Assembly: GCA_019096195.1 (NCBI GenBank)
Contig: JAGTXK010000023.1
Location: 45,999-109,998, forward strand
Reading direction: 5' to 3'
Length of the DNA stretch: 64,000 bases
DNA from: Boletus sp. NGJ
Lineage: Eukaryota > Basidiomycota > Agaricomycetes > Boletales > Boletaceae
Positions 44,761 to 55,989 of the stretch are shown piece after piece. The stretch's first letter is position 1. Every line of letters begins with the position of its first letter. The position numbers and the translations under genes are program-made. The notes beneath the pieces were generated by a model. The model was not told the origin of the DNA and did not search any database. It saw only the letters and a program-made list of their open reading frames with translations.

Positions 44761-46688
44761 ATCGCCACGGGAGCAGTGCTCTCTACTCTATGTAATGATG
44801 GTAATTGGCGACCAGTTGCCTTTATCTCTCACTCCTTTGACAGCGCAGAGCGCAACTATCCAATTTACGACAAGGAACTGCTAGCAGTAATCCGCGCCCT
44901 AGAAGAATGGCGCCACTATCTAATCGGTCGAGAAGGATTTGAAATCTGGACTGACCACAAAAACTTAGAATATTGGAAGAAGCCTCAAACGCTTAGTGGA
45001 CGTCAAGCATGTTGGCATGCACTTCTCCAAGAATTTAATTATTCTTTTGTGTACAAACCAGGTTCTTCAAATGGAAGAGCCGACGCTCTTTCCAGAAGAC
45101 CCGATCCATGGTGACGCAGTGCAAGATCACAATCAAAACGTCACTGTTCTCCCTCCTTCTATTTTTATAAACCACGTTTCTCTCTCTTCAGACTTTATAA
45201 CAAAAATACAAAAAGAATCTAAAAAATATGACGTAGACGCCATAAACAATTTCCTTTTCTATTCTGAACTTAACCTATTCAAAAATGAAAAAAGATCAAA
45301 TATTCGTACCCGAACCTTTACATACAGAAATCATTACTTTATGTCATGACTCGCCCATTGCAGGACATGGCGGTCATTCCAAAACTATACACACTCTTTC
45401 TCAATATTTCTCATGGCCAGGAGTCACAAAGGACATAAAAAATTATGTAGATCACTGCCAAGTGTGTGCCCTCACGAAGGGTAAGCAAAATGCACTGGCA
45501 GGAAAAGTTATTCCTCTACCCGCAGCAAAAAGACCATGGGAAGATTTATCGTAGACTTTATCACGGGTCTACCTCCATCACAATCCTTTACTGCTATTTG
45601 CGTTGTAGTGGACAGATTTTCTAAAGAAGTTATTTTCATACCTACTTACGATACATGTTCTTCGAAGGACCTTGCCATTTTATTCAGAGACCATGTCTGG
45701 TCAACACATGGACTTCCTTCTACCCTCGTCTCAGATCGAGGACCACAGTTCATTTCTGCCTTCACACAAGAGCTTTGTAAGCTTCTTGGAATAAAACAAA
45801 AAATCTCTATGGCATATCATCCGCAAACGGACGGACAAACCGAAGCACTTAACGAGATCTCGAGCAGTATCTCCATGCATATGCCGGAAAGAAGCAAAAC
45901 GACTGGTCGAATGGCTGAAGTTAGCCCAATTCTCGCACAATAATACCGTAACCACGGCAACCGGCGAGATCCCTTTCAAAGTTACAAGAAACTACATACC
46001 ACGTATGGGTTTCAAAGGGAATCTCATGGGATTTGCGAACGAAATTGGACGAAATCATAAGGATATTGAAGAAGCGCTGGAAGCTACACGAGAGAGGATG
46101 ATCACCTCTTCCGATAAAAAATGATCTACCGCACCCAAATATTCTATTGGCCAGCAAGTCTGGTTATCCATGGATAAATTAAAACTACCTTACACGGCGA
46201 AAAAGCTTACACAAAAATGGATTGGTCCTTATACTATCACACGGATCCTTCCTAATGCTGTCATGCTCAAACTCCCAAACTCTGTTCACATTCATCCTAC
46301 TGTGAACATCTCTCGCGTCAAACCATACAAGGACATGCTGCCTGGACAGCCCAAATCACGTCCCGACGCTATAGAGATTGATGAAGAAGGAGAAGAGCAA
46401 TTTGAGATAGAATTTATTGCCGCTTCTAGATTGAAGAACGGCAAATTGGAATATTTGGTACATTGGAAGGGTTACGATGAAACTGATTGTACTTGGGAAT
46501 CTGATGAAATTCACATCACTGCACCAGATGCAGTCAAGGATTTCCATCGTCTTAACCCCTCCGCACCACGCAAGCTTCATGGTTTGTCTATTTCAGCATT
46601 CACTTCTTTATTCACACCTTATGAAAACTTCACTGAAACCGAAAAAAACAACAACTCGCCTGGAATTCGAGTCTTAAAGAGGGGGTAG
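44740..46688 (+). pseudogene. Gypsy-2 Pol, RNase H, integrase and chromodomain
   Basis: RNase H: ETDASDIATGAVLSTL, YPIYDKELLAVIRALEEWRH, FEIWTDHKNLEYW and GRADALSRRP. Integrase HHCC: HDSPIAGHGGHSKTIHTLS with DHCQVCALTKG. Core: IVDFITGLPPSQ, VSDRGPQFISAFTQELCKL, MAYHPQTDGQTEALNE. Frame changes occur at about 45,110, 45,550 and 45,850. The final frame (46,170-46,688) holds KKLTQKWIGPYTI, then a well-preserved chromodomain: EIEFIAASRLKNGKLEYLVH, WKGYDETDCTWESDE, FHRLNPSAP. It ends just before the 3' LTR. Confidence 0.9.
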
Positions 46689-47156
46689 TGTTATAATATA
46701 AGAAATTTTCAAAACTTTTCAAACGAACACTTACTTTTCATTCCCTTCAAAATACTTTCTTCATAAGTCACTGTGACTGTGGAACACGTAACCTGATAGG
46801 TCTAGAACTATGACATCATATGACGTCACACCTCATGTGATCCACGCCTCTTTAATTTCCGCTCTTCTCACACAGCCCTTTTAATCTCCGTCTTACTATA
46901 CGTAGTAATTTATCACACGCACTGCTTGGTCCGTGTGCACCTTACCCATGTATATAAAGTAGCACTTTGACGACTGGTAACCCCAGTCTAATCCACTTGT
47001 ATTTTTCCTCCAACAATCTATTAGCTTTGACCACTCTGGTCATCGTAGGATTGGGAACAGTACGGAGAACGACTCCCCACCTGATTCGTTCAGCCAGGAT
47101 TCGTGTAACCTGCGAGTAGTCCTAGCCTTGTGGTTTGCGCCGAAAGGTTCATAACA
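46689..47156 (+). repeat. Gypsy-2 3' LTR
   Basis: Begins TGTTATAATATAAG after the polypurine tract AAAGAGGGGGTAG; ends GGTTCATAACA. TATA box and AGTCTAATCC start sequence are kept. Confidence 0.93.
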
Positions 47157-47313
47157 ATGACAACCAAATTATATGACTAAGGGCTCATCTTCAGGGCAAG
47201 GATTAGGGCTATCAATGGCCAGCAAGGGTTAGGGCTAATACCTTTTGGTTCTTTTGCAAATGTCAAGTCTTTGCAAAATAGCCAAACATTGGGACACTTT
47301 TTTGAGCCACTGT
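47157..47313 (+). mobile_element. Half copy of the Tc1-derived MITE
   Basis: It matches the right inverted repeat of the 34,196-34,768 element (GCAAAATAGCCAAACATTGG, then GACACTTTTTTGAGCCACTG) and begins abruptly at the Gypsy-2 LTR edge. The other half is missing. Confidence 0.88.
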
Positions 47314-47315
47314 AC

Positions 47316-47879
47316 AATACGAAGCCTGCCCTAGATTGGGAAGGCCTATATATAGGGGCATTTGCCCCTCATGTAACGCTAACCTAGATCTACACAACTT
47401 CCCATGTAATCTACCAAGCTCTTGGTTTCACTTCATTTCAGATGCCTGCACCCACTCTGGAAGTGATCACCATAGTGCTCGTGACCTTGCTTCTCATCAC
47501 TTTGCACTTGTGTGGCATTCTTGCCAGCTGTTCGCACACCTAGCCAATGGCAACTCCAATGCAGACAGGGTTCTGCCTGTATAAGCCCAGGACTCTGCCA
47601 CTGGCATTATAGTAAGACCGGGACTCCGCCACCGACAACCGTATGTGATAGGTCTGCACCTCCACTGGACTGTGCCACCATTGTCAAAGTCCAAGACTCC
47701 GCCATTGGTCATAGAGAAGGCTCCAACCCCAAGAGAGGCTCTACATAGAAGCTAGCTGTCAGTCCCCATACTGAGGAACTCAGGCCTTGGGAGGTATTTT
47801 CCCCTCAAGTCCAGCTAGTCCAGTAATCAATCAGGTGGTTGATTACTCAGGAACGTGTCACTTGTTACCTGGCATAACA
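47316..47879 (+). repeat. LTR-A copy 3, truncated
   Basis: Opposite orientation to copies 1 and 2. It begins within the LTR (CTAGATTGGGAAGGCCTATATATAGG region) next to the MITE fragment and ends GGCATAACA at 47,879, the complement of the TGTTA.. terminus of other copies. Confidence 0.8.
47355..47543 (+). CDS. LTR-A copy 3 TATA box and short hydrophobic reading frame
   Basis: After TATATATAGG (47,346-47,355) there is a complete short frame at 47,442-47,543: ATG directly after TTTCAG, encoding 33 residues (MPAPTLEVITIVLVTLLLIT, then LHLCGILASCSHT) and a TAG stop. One strongly hydrophobic segment covers most of it. The same peptide pattern is found in the three other copies. A possible intron (GTAATC at 47,406 to TTTCAG) would splice it to a leader; alternatively the ATG is used directly. 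Nothing is known of its role. Confidence 0.45.
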
Positions 47880-48257
47880 TTTGGCTTGGGCCAGCGACAG
47901 AATATAGACTTGTAGTACAAAACTGATCATATAATTTATGTGCATATGCAAGATGTTCCTTGGGCTGGAGCAAAAGAAAAACTGATGCCTTACTTTTGTT
48001 TTGTGCAAAGTATTCTTCAAGCTCAATAATATGGGTTTATAAAAGATCTGGAAGTTGATACAATTGATCTGTAGTAGAGCTGACAATAGTCAGCTTGTCA
48101 CAGAACTTGGCACTGATCATATTATTGAGAGTATGAATGGAATTGTTCATCATGTTAATGGCAACAATGTTTGACTGTTTGTTGACTTTTGCTGCATCTA
48201 TTTGGCAGTGTTTGCTTGCATTTTGGGTGCTGCGAGTCAGGGCATGGGATGGGGTGG
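47880..48257. other. No feature recognised
   Basis: About 380 bp of AT-rich sequence between LTR-A copy 3 and an inverted gypsy LTR. A 73-codon minus-strand frame shows no motif. Confidence 0.4.
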
Positions 48258-48700
48258 TGAACGAGAAAAGACCAACAATGCTAAGGGTTACCTGAAGGTA
48301 ATATCCAAAGAGTAAAATGGCAATTCCAAGAATGTGTATCTACTACAGAGCACCCTACTATTTATACCTACAGGGTGTGAGCATGGACCAGCCTTAGGGC
48401 TGGTGTAGAATGTGCTAGAATGGTGACATAGTGTTCTAGAATATTCTATGACGTATGAGTGATATCATAGGTCTAGACACGGAGTCAGGACTTGGATGTT
48501 AGCTAATACGTAGGTGTTCGTGGATTGTCTGTTAGCTAAGTGGTATCAGTATGTACTAGGATAGGGGAGGAAAACGTTTCATCACCCCCTTTTTAATAGT
48601 TGAACTCCTGGTCGACCATGACACCGGTGAGTAGGGGCTCAGAGTCAGGTGGGGGGATCTCAAAGAGGTGGTCGGGGAGGCAGTTGAGGGAGGCAGTACT
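48258..48700 (-). mobile_element. Gypsy-1-family 3' LTR with the end of its internal region, inverted
   Basis: The LTR (48,258-48,581) shares with Gypsy-1 the terminal TGAAACG (inverted), TTAGCTAA near one end, a TATA-like TATAAATA and CTTGGAATT. On its upper side lie the inverted polypurine tract CCCCCTTTTTAA and about 110 bp matching the last coding part of Gypsy-1 (reverse of GGTCGACCAGGAGTTCAAC and ..CCGACCACCTCTTTGA). The fragment then ends and a plus-strand gypsy begins. Confidence 0.82.
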
Positions 48701-50500
48701 CATGCAGAAGAACATGAATGGGGACTTACAGCCATGTGGCTATCTCTCCCAGACTTTCTCTCCAGCAGAGAGAAATTATGACATATATGACAGGGAACTA
48801 CTGGCTGTCATATGGGGGTTGGAGGAATGGTGACAATATCTCCTAAGGTCGCCCCATTCCATGGCGGTATTGACCGATCACAAAAACCTTACCTACTTCA
48901 AGGAACCAAGAAAACTGTCAAGGAGACAGGCCAGGTGACTCTTGTTCCTTCAAGACTTCAACATGGAATACCAGGCTCTTCTAGGCACAAAAATGGCACT
49001 GGCTGATGCACTATCTCAATTCAATGAGATAGATACATCCAAGGATAACGAAGACGTCCAGATACTCCCATCAAACACTTTCAATCACCAAGTCAGACAG
49101 ATTGATCTTGACCTCACAGAAAAGATGAAAGTGTCTTCCACATTTGATCCCCTGATAATCAAAGCACTGGATGATATAGCAGAGTCTGTACCACTCTTTG
49201 TCAGATCCTCAGCTACTGAGTGGACCTATGATGATGGCAAACTCTATTTCAAGGGATGATTATATATTCCTAAACCTGCCTGGAAGGACCTAGTCACCTC
49301 TCTCCATAATTCCCCTGAAGGAGGCCATAGTGGACACCTTTGCACCCTAGCCCTCCTCACTAAGGAATATTGATGGCCCGGTCTCTCTACGTTTGTTTAG
49401 AAATTTGTTTCCGAATGTGCAGTTTGCCAAGCCAACAAGGTCCAGACTCACCCTACGGTTCCACCAGTCAACCCATTAGCCTTTGAGGGACACTGCCTAT
49501 TCCAAAATTTCTTGGTGGATTTGATTCTGTCATGGTCATGGTCAACCATGGCCTTGGTTAGGGGGTAATTCTTGCCCCTTGCACAAAAACGGTGGATGTG
49601 GCTGGTATAGCCTGTCTTTTCTTTGAAAAAGTTTTCATATGGTATGGTTTACATGACAAACTGGTCTTTGATCATGGTCCTCAATTCACATCCACCTTCA
49701 CTCGAGAGCTTGCACAACTCTTGAACTATGACATTGCTCTCTCCACGGCCTATCACCCATAAACAGATGGTGAAATGGAACGATACAACCAAGAGCTAGA
49801 AACCTACTTTCAGATATTCTGTGATGGCCAACCACAGAAATGGTTGGAATTACTACCTATGGCGGAGTTCACCCATAACTCCACAGCCCACTTAGTAACT
49901 GGAAGATCACCCTTCTCCTTAATTCTAGGATATGAACCCAGAGCCTACCCCCCTATCAGAAAGACTTTTCTGCCAGCACTAGAGGAAAGACTTTCATTCC
50001 TAGAAGAAGCAAGAGAAGAGGCTGAAGCCACCCACAAACTGGCACAGATCAAAATGAAGGAAAGGATCCACTCTCGCTTCAAACCATGGAAACTTGGAGA
50101 TAAGATATGGCTAGAAGCCAAAAACCTGAAACTCCAAGTCCCATCCAGGAAGCTATTCCCGAAGCATACTGGACCATTTGAAATCATTCAAGTGGTATCC
50201 TCCATAGTATTCCAACTCAAGTTGCCGAAACAGTGGAAGATCCATGATGTGTTCCATGCCTCTCTACTTTCCCTATATCGGGAAACAATAGAACATGATC
50301 CCAATTTCACACAACCACCACTGGAACTAATTGGAACAGAAGAGGAGTATGAAGTGGACAGCATTATAAACCATCGGGGAAAACCAGGATGAAGGCAGTA
50401 CCTCACCCACTGAAAAGGGTACTCCACAGCAGACTAAACTTGGGAACCAGAAGCCAATCTGGGAAATGCCAAGAAGGTGCTTGCTGAGTACAAAAAGTGA
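48700..50500 (+). mobile_element. Gypsy-3: pol fragment of another chromovirus
   Basis: RNase H ([32 protein letters not shown]), GTKMALADALSQF, integrase zinc finger (GGHSGHLCTLALLTKEY; CAVCQANK) and the integrase C-terminal frame 49,775-50,392 (MERYNQELETYFQIFCDGQP; MAEFTHNSTAHLVTGRSPFS; LFPKHTGPFEIIQVVSSIVF; EEEYEVDSIINHRGKPG). A decayed chromodomain tail (TWEPEANLGNAKKVL) follows. Three TGA codons (48,831; 49,257; 50,390) sit where Arg is expected; other stops also occur. No LTRs remain. Confidence 0.85.
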
Positions 50501-50647
50501 CTAAAACTCTAAAAGGCATCAACATGCCCAGGGATAACACCTTCCTATTCATACTCCTAGCTGTAGGATTTCTATATGATACAAATGGTAGTACACTGAT
50601 TACATAATTATGTTGGACTGTAGTTGTTCTCTTTTCATATGCTACAC

Positions 50648-50815
50648 ACCTCAGTAACTGTCTACTACAGTGACTGAGGTGAGCTACACTATTCATTAGC
50701 TACACTCTTACTAACATTATCTTAGTCCTACTGTATTCAATAGGTAATGACCACCTCAGTAACTGTCTACTACAGTGACTGAGTCCTACTGTGTTCAATA
50801 GGTTATGAGCCCTGG
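50648..50815 (+). repeat. Partial tandem duplication at the copia-2 LTR end
   Basis: CACCTCAGTAACTGTCTACT..ACAGTGACTGAG occurs at about 50,649 and again at about 50,753; TCCTACTGTRTTCAATAGG occurs at about 50,728 and 50,784. The unit is about 104 and 56 bp respectively, with few changes. Confidence 0.7.
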
Positions 50816-50868
50816 CTCGAAAGCCTGAGTAGACCAAAAGTAGAAATCCAACTCGAAGACCTGAAACC

Positions 50869-52423
50869 ATGTCCTTGTTGAAGCCAGAAGATTTTAAACT
50901 TCCCAAACTCAATGCTGCTGGAAAAGAATGGACCTCTTGGAAATTCCGACTCACTTGTGCACTCCAAACGCAAGACCTGAGTGATTACCTTGATGGAACC
51001 AAAAGTCTACCAATGGACCCATCACTCGGCAAATCTCAAACATGGAAACCAATCACAGCAGACGAGAAACTTGAAGCCGAGAAGTATGAGACGGAAATGA
51101 TTGAATGGCGAAAGAAGGATGCTACAGCCTGTCACATTATCCTGACCACACTCCCTAATACTCTCTGCATGCATCTCATGCAGAAGAAAACCGCACTAGA
51201 GTTCTACGAAGCCTTGGTGGTGATGTTTGAAAAGCGGTCGCTGGTCATAGGTACTGAGCTGAGACGGCAACTCAACGAGGTGAAGCTGAAGGAAGGTGGT
51301 GATGCGCATGCGCATATAAACAAAGTCCTAGTGTTGCACGAAGAACTCGCTACCATTGGAAATCCTGTCTCAGAACAAGACCTTTTCAGCATCATCTGTG
51401 CATCCTTACCTCGCTCGTACAACTCCATCCTATCCTCCATCTCATCAACCATAAAACTCAATAATACAACTATCTCGTCTAACACCCTTCTTGACCTCAT
51501 CACTGATGAATACAACCACCTCACCCTACAAGACTCTGGCAAGTCGAAAGTGAAACCATCCAATGATGCTGCATTTAATGCCAACTTGTCCAAAAAGGAA
51601 AAGGGCAAGAAGCACAAGTGCTACACTGGTAAATGTGGCAATTGCAGTTGGACAGGTCATCAAGACAAAGACTGCTGGAAGGAAGGAGGAGGCAAGGAAG
51701 GCCAAGCCCCAAAGAGTTGGAAGTCATGGGGAAAGAAGTCGAAAGATTTGCAGAACAGCAAGGGGAAGTCGTCACCAAAGGTGAACACTGCCGAACTAGA
51801 CGGTGTATGGCTTGCAGAAATATCTGAGTCTGAAACACATGACGACGAACTATCCTTACCATCCCTGAGCTATGCAACACTCGTACATGACAGCACCACA
51901 CTGTCGAGTGAAGTCACTGAACTGTATGACAGCGGTGCATCATGGCACATGTCACCAGCTCACAATCACTTCATCAACTTCGAGACTATCCCACCCAAAC
52001 CAATATGGTCAGCTGACAATCACACATTCAATGCAATTGGAAAAGGGAACCTTCATATCTACTTACCCAATGGCGAACGGAAGTCCCACATCCTCTTGAA
52101 GGATGTCTTATATGTGCCATCTATGAAGGTCACCCTTGTCTCGACCAGCCGACTTGCCAGTGCAAACTACGCTGCCTTGTTCTGTGATAAGTCTCTTCGA
52201 ATCTTCAACTCGGAAAAGTGCATGCTTGATGAAGTACCGCTCGAAAACAGCCTCTATAGAACCTGCAATCAATACCCTACCCTGTTTGCAGGTGTCGTAA
52301 AAACTGATGAAATACTCACCATGGAGGAATTGCACATCTGACTATCCCATATTGGCACATCCACCATTCGCGAAATGCTAGCCAAAGGCATGATTACCGG
52401 TGTGAAACTACACCTGGACCATA
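50869..52423 (+). pseudogene. Copia-2 Gag-protease polyprotein, N-terminal part
   Basis: A long open frame (490 codons) starts MSLLKPEDFKLPKLNAAGKE. Gag is of the UBN2/DUF4219 type (WTSWKFRLTCALQTQDLSDY; TALEFYEALVVMFEKRS; ELRRQLNEVKLKEGGDAHAH). A zinc knuckle variant is CGNCSWTGHQDKDCW near residue 260. Protease: ELYDSGASWHMSPAHNHFIN near residue 355. The GAG-pre-integrase block begins MEELHI, then TGA (52,339) and LSHIGTSTIREMLAKGM, where an Arg (usually LHxRLGH) is expected. This is the least damaged copia coding sequence in the window. Confidence 0.9.
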
Positions 52424-53150
52424 TGTTAAGAATGGACAACTCCGATGAAACTCCGAAGGACCGGAGTTACTTGAGGGTGTCGGGACTTGGCTCCACCTTA
52501 TGTGGTGTGCCCTTGCTTGAGTCCGATGTCTTGGATTTCAAAGACATAGGAGGATCAGAGGTTTGGACTCAACATAGTTGAACATCAAGTCAAGCAGAGG
52601 GTCAGAGTGAGTCATCGAGACTCGGACGGGAGACAGGAGGAGTGTTCAGAGTTGATATTCAAACTGACTTTACAGGAGTAGTACAGAGGGTTTATATACA
52701 ATCAGAATGAAGGTATTAGTAACGGAGTTCGTAAGGTGTAACGAGTAACAGAATGGAGATGGGACCTCGCCGGAGCAGTGCTCCTAAGTGAGACAGACAC
52801 TGGGTCGGAGACAACTATAAGGCGGGACTAGGATGGATGAAGAAGCATAGGTTATGTATGAAAGGAGAAGTATGAATACTATAGTGAGGGTGTTACAAGT
52901 CCGAGGGTATGAGGACGTACTCCGAGGGAGAACGCGCCAGAGTTATGGACAGAGTGCCGGAGTTGGACTTGTTGAATTACACGGGATATGACAGTATCCC
53001 CCTCTTAGGCCTGAACCCCTGAAGGCCTAGGTGAGAGACAATGCGGAGTGAAGAAAATCGGAGTGGAGGAAAAAATCGGAGTCTGAAAAAAGGATATAAA
53101 GGGCGAGGGTGTGCCCCGGTCAATTCTCGCATTACCCTTATTCCCTACCA
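52424..53150 (+). repeat. Probable LTR/5' leader of a gypsy element (CCGGAG-rich)
   Basis: It starts TGTTAAGAATGG where copia-2 stops, is rich in CGGAGT/CTCCGA words, and has a TATA-like GGATATAAAGGG at 53,092-53,103. The 3' edge of the LTR was not identified, and no second copy is in the window to compare. Confidence 0.5.
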
Positions 53151-53320
53151 TGTCCGACCTTGACAACCTCATCAGGAGTGGTCCGACGAACAGCATCACA
53201 GGAGAAGGAGGATGCTGACAAGGACGAGGTCAGCGTGATGCCAAGTACTGCCAAATGGCAAAAGAGAAGGAGCCACGGGCCTGGAAGGAGGAGGCGGAGA
53301 GGAGGGCACACGAGGAGGCT
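53151..53320 (+). pseudogene. Start of a gypsy gag, truncated
   Basis: ATG at 53,151 reads MSDLDNLIRSGPTNSITGEG. After a stop the next frame is Lys/Glu/Ala-rich (AKEKEPRAWKEEAERRAHEE), as in the coiled N-terminal part of several fungal Gags. At about 53,320 it abuts the inverted integrase of Gypsy-4. Confidence 0.4.
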
Positions 53321-55989
53321 GCAATGGAAATCCATAGAGATGGAATTCCATGGCTTCTCCGGGATGGGGAGTTGTTTCAACAACCAGTAGGGTCGGTGTC
53401 TTGGAACCTTTGCATGGGCACAAGTGGTGCAGGAGGAGACGTATTTTTTGACGAACATCCTTATCCTTGGCCAGGTGTATTTGTGGCGTACAAGTTCCAA
53501 TGTCCAATTTTGGCCGAAATGTCCGGAGAGGGGATGGTCGTGTTTGTACTGGAGGACTCAGACTTGGAGGTCATTGGCATCAGGGACATAGATGCGCTTG
53601 TTGAGATGGAGGAAGCTGTCTTTGTTGACTGACCAGCGTGAGTCCGGATTGGGAGTGGACATGTGGAGTTCGGCGAGTGGGTCGGAGGGGAGTGCAGATA
53701 GGATGTCGCTGTGGAGTTGCTCTATATCAAGCAGGGTGCTAGCCCGGAGTACCGGAGCTGCAAGATAAGTAGCGCAGAGGGAAGAAGCGAGCTGTTCCTG
53801 TGTAAAGATGGGGTGGAAATTATGCGGATTGACGTGAGCATAGTCCTTATCCCCCTCTTTGGGATAGACATCCCAGTGTCTAGTAAGGGTATCAGGTTTC
53901 ATGCCAAGTCATCCAGGGCGAAAGCGGACGATCATGTGGAATTGGGAGAGGAACTCCGACCACCAGGCTTGCCAGCGGGTCAGGAGTTTCGAAGTGGCGA
54001 AGTACTCCAGGTTGTTGTGGTCAGTGATGATGTCGATCGGGGTGCTAGAGCCTTCGAGATAGTGCCTCCAAGCCTGGAAAGACTCATGGATGGCAAGGAG
54101 CTCCTTATCATGAGTGCCATAGTTGAGCTCCGGAGCGGTGAGCGTCCGTGAAAAGAAGGCAACAGGCCAGAGTTCTTCATCTGGACAACGGATGGAAAGA
54201 ATCCCAGCGATGGCATAGTCGGAGGCATCGGTTTCTATGATCATCGGAGCATCGGGAGCCCAATGGGTAAGAATGGGAGCGGTGGTGAAGGCTTCCTTTA
54301 GCGAAAGGAAGGCGGATTGACAGTCATCTCCGAAGACCCAAGGAATACCCTTGCGGGTCAACCAGGTTAGTGGAATGACGATGTTGGAGTAATTGGCGAT
54401 GAAATGCTGGTAGAAATTGGCGAATCCGAGGAAGGATTGGATGTCCTTGACTTTATGAGGTTCCACCCAGTCCTGCACGGCTTTGACTTTGTCTGAAGAC
54501 ATTGTAAGGCCAGATGGAGTGATGATGTAGCCGAGGTACTCCGTAGTGTCGGTGGACCATTCACATTTCTTGGGTTTTGTGTACAGGCCATGTTTGCGGA
54601 GTCATCGGAGGACTTCCTGGACATGTTCTCTGTGAGTGGTTTTATCTGCAGAGAAGATCAGGATGTCGTCCAGGTAGACAATCACGCTAACATCTAAAAG
54701 ATCTGCAAAAATGGTGTTGACAAACTGTTGGAAAGCTGTGGGGGCGTTGGTAAGGCCAAACAGCATTACCAGCCACTCATAGGAGCCATAGTGCATTTGG
54801 AAAGATGTTTTCCATTCGTCTCCGTCGGCAATGCGGACCAAGTGATAGGCATGCTGGAGATTGATCTTGGTGTAAATCTTAGCACAGCTCGGAGCATCTA
54901 GGAGGTCGGAGATATGGGGGAGTGGGTAGCGGTCTTTCTTTGTGATCTTGTTAAGTCCTCAGAAGTTGATGCAAAGGTGGAGTGAACCATCCTTTTTGCG
55001 GACAAAGAGGACTGGGGCAGCGTGGGTGGAGGAAGAGGGTCTGATGAAGCCCATGGCTAGGTGCTCATCAAGGAAAGCATGGAGAGAGCCAAGTTTGGAG
55101 GTGGAAAGGGAGTATATGATTCCCAAGGGAGGAGAGGCTCCTTTCTCCAGGTTGATCTTCAGATCATGTTCCCAATGTGGAGCAAGCTGGGAAGCTTTGC
55201 TCTTGCTGAAAACATCCGGGAAGTCGTGATATTCTGGAGGAATGCTGGAAAGATTGACTGGTTCTGGGGGAGTGATGGAAGCGGAGTGGAGATTGCTCTC
55301 CTGGGGACGGAGTTGCAAGCTGAATTGGACGGAGCCCTCAAGGCAACAAGCTAGTGCAAATGCTGGTGCACTAATGAGTGTGATGGGCAGAGCTTTGCAG
55401 TCAGAGAAATGTGGTGGATCGGGTGGGATGTCAGCTGGAGGAAGGGATTCTGGAGGCTGTGGAGGGGAGCTTGGGGTTGCTGGCAAATGCTGCTCAGATG
55501 AACAGAACGTGATACTGCTCGTGACCCAGTCAATCAACAGATTGTGGCAGGTGAGCCAGTTATGTCCTAGAACAATGGAACAGGCGGAGTCCAGCGGAGT
55601 GATGTAGAAAGTTGTTGGGGTGATGTCACCAGTTGTGAAGCAGACTGAGAGGTTGGTGGCTCGGGTGATCGTGCTATTGGTAGTTCTGTCAAAGAGACAG
55701 AGTTGGAGTGGAGGAACGGAATAGGTTGAAAGTTCATTTTTATCTATGAAAGTAGTATCTATGAAACAATCGGAGGAGCCCGAATCTACGAGCGCAGAAA
55801 AGGGCAGAATTGGGTAGGAGACTAAGAGGACGGAGAGCATGAGGGATTTGGGGTCAGAAAGAGTGGACACATTGAGGCAAATCTCCTTAGCTGCACATGT
55901 GGGTTCAACACAACCTCCAGTCTGTATAGAGTCATGGAGGTCGCGGATTTTTTTTTGGCCTCCGAAGTGGAGACTTCTGGTTTGGTTTC
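53321..55989 (-). mobile_element. Gypsy-4: pol fragment, minus strand
   Basis: From high to low: protease, RT, RNase H and integrase zinc finger. It is cut in protease's upstream side by LTR-A copy 2 at 55,990, and in the integrase core at about 53,320 by the inverted gag fragment. No LTR of its own can be assigned with certainty, though the CGGAG-rich sequence at 52,424-53,150 has similar word usage. Confidence 0.85.
53321..55989 (-). pseudogene. Gypsy-4 Pol (protease, RT, RNase H, integrase N-terminus)
   Basis: Protease: ALVDSGSSDCFIDTTFIDKN (about 55,770) and IVLGHNWLTCHNLLIDW. RT: LAMGFIRPSSSTHAAPVLFV, then INF followed by TGA (54,959) and [14 protein letters not shown], where Arg is usual (..DFRGLN..); [29 protein letters not shown], an intact YxDD here. 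Another TGA (54,602) lies in VLR*LRKHGLY, again at an Arg position. RNase H: MIIETDASDYAIAGILSIRC, THDKELLAIHESFQAWRHYL, DIITDHNNLEYFATSK. Integrase: LVRHKYTWPRIRMFVKKYVS with CTTCAHAK, KPWNSISMDF. Confidence 0.88.

Larger units (their letters stand above)
39673..47156 (+). mobile_element. Gypsy-2: Ty3/gypsy chromovirus with both LTRs, self-priming type
   Basis: LTRs at 39,673-40,152 (480 bp) and 46,689-47,156 (468 bp), both TGTWATAATA...GGTTCATAACA. The interior has gag, protease, RT, RNase H, integrase, chromodomain and a polypurine tract (AAAGAGGGGG) in order. Gag is split by about 0.9 kb of foreign-looking sequence (41,370-42,300), and pol is broken by frameshifts and at least one TGA. 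No target duplication exists, and the two flanks belong to different transposons. Confidence 0.93.
50570..52423 (+). mobile_element. Copia-2: 5' part of a Ty1/copia element
   Basis: Contains an LTR-like end (50,570-50,868) with a partial tandem duplication, then Gag-protease. It is cut at 52,424 by an unrelated LTR-like sequence, so integrase, RT and RNase H are missing. Confidence 0.82.
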
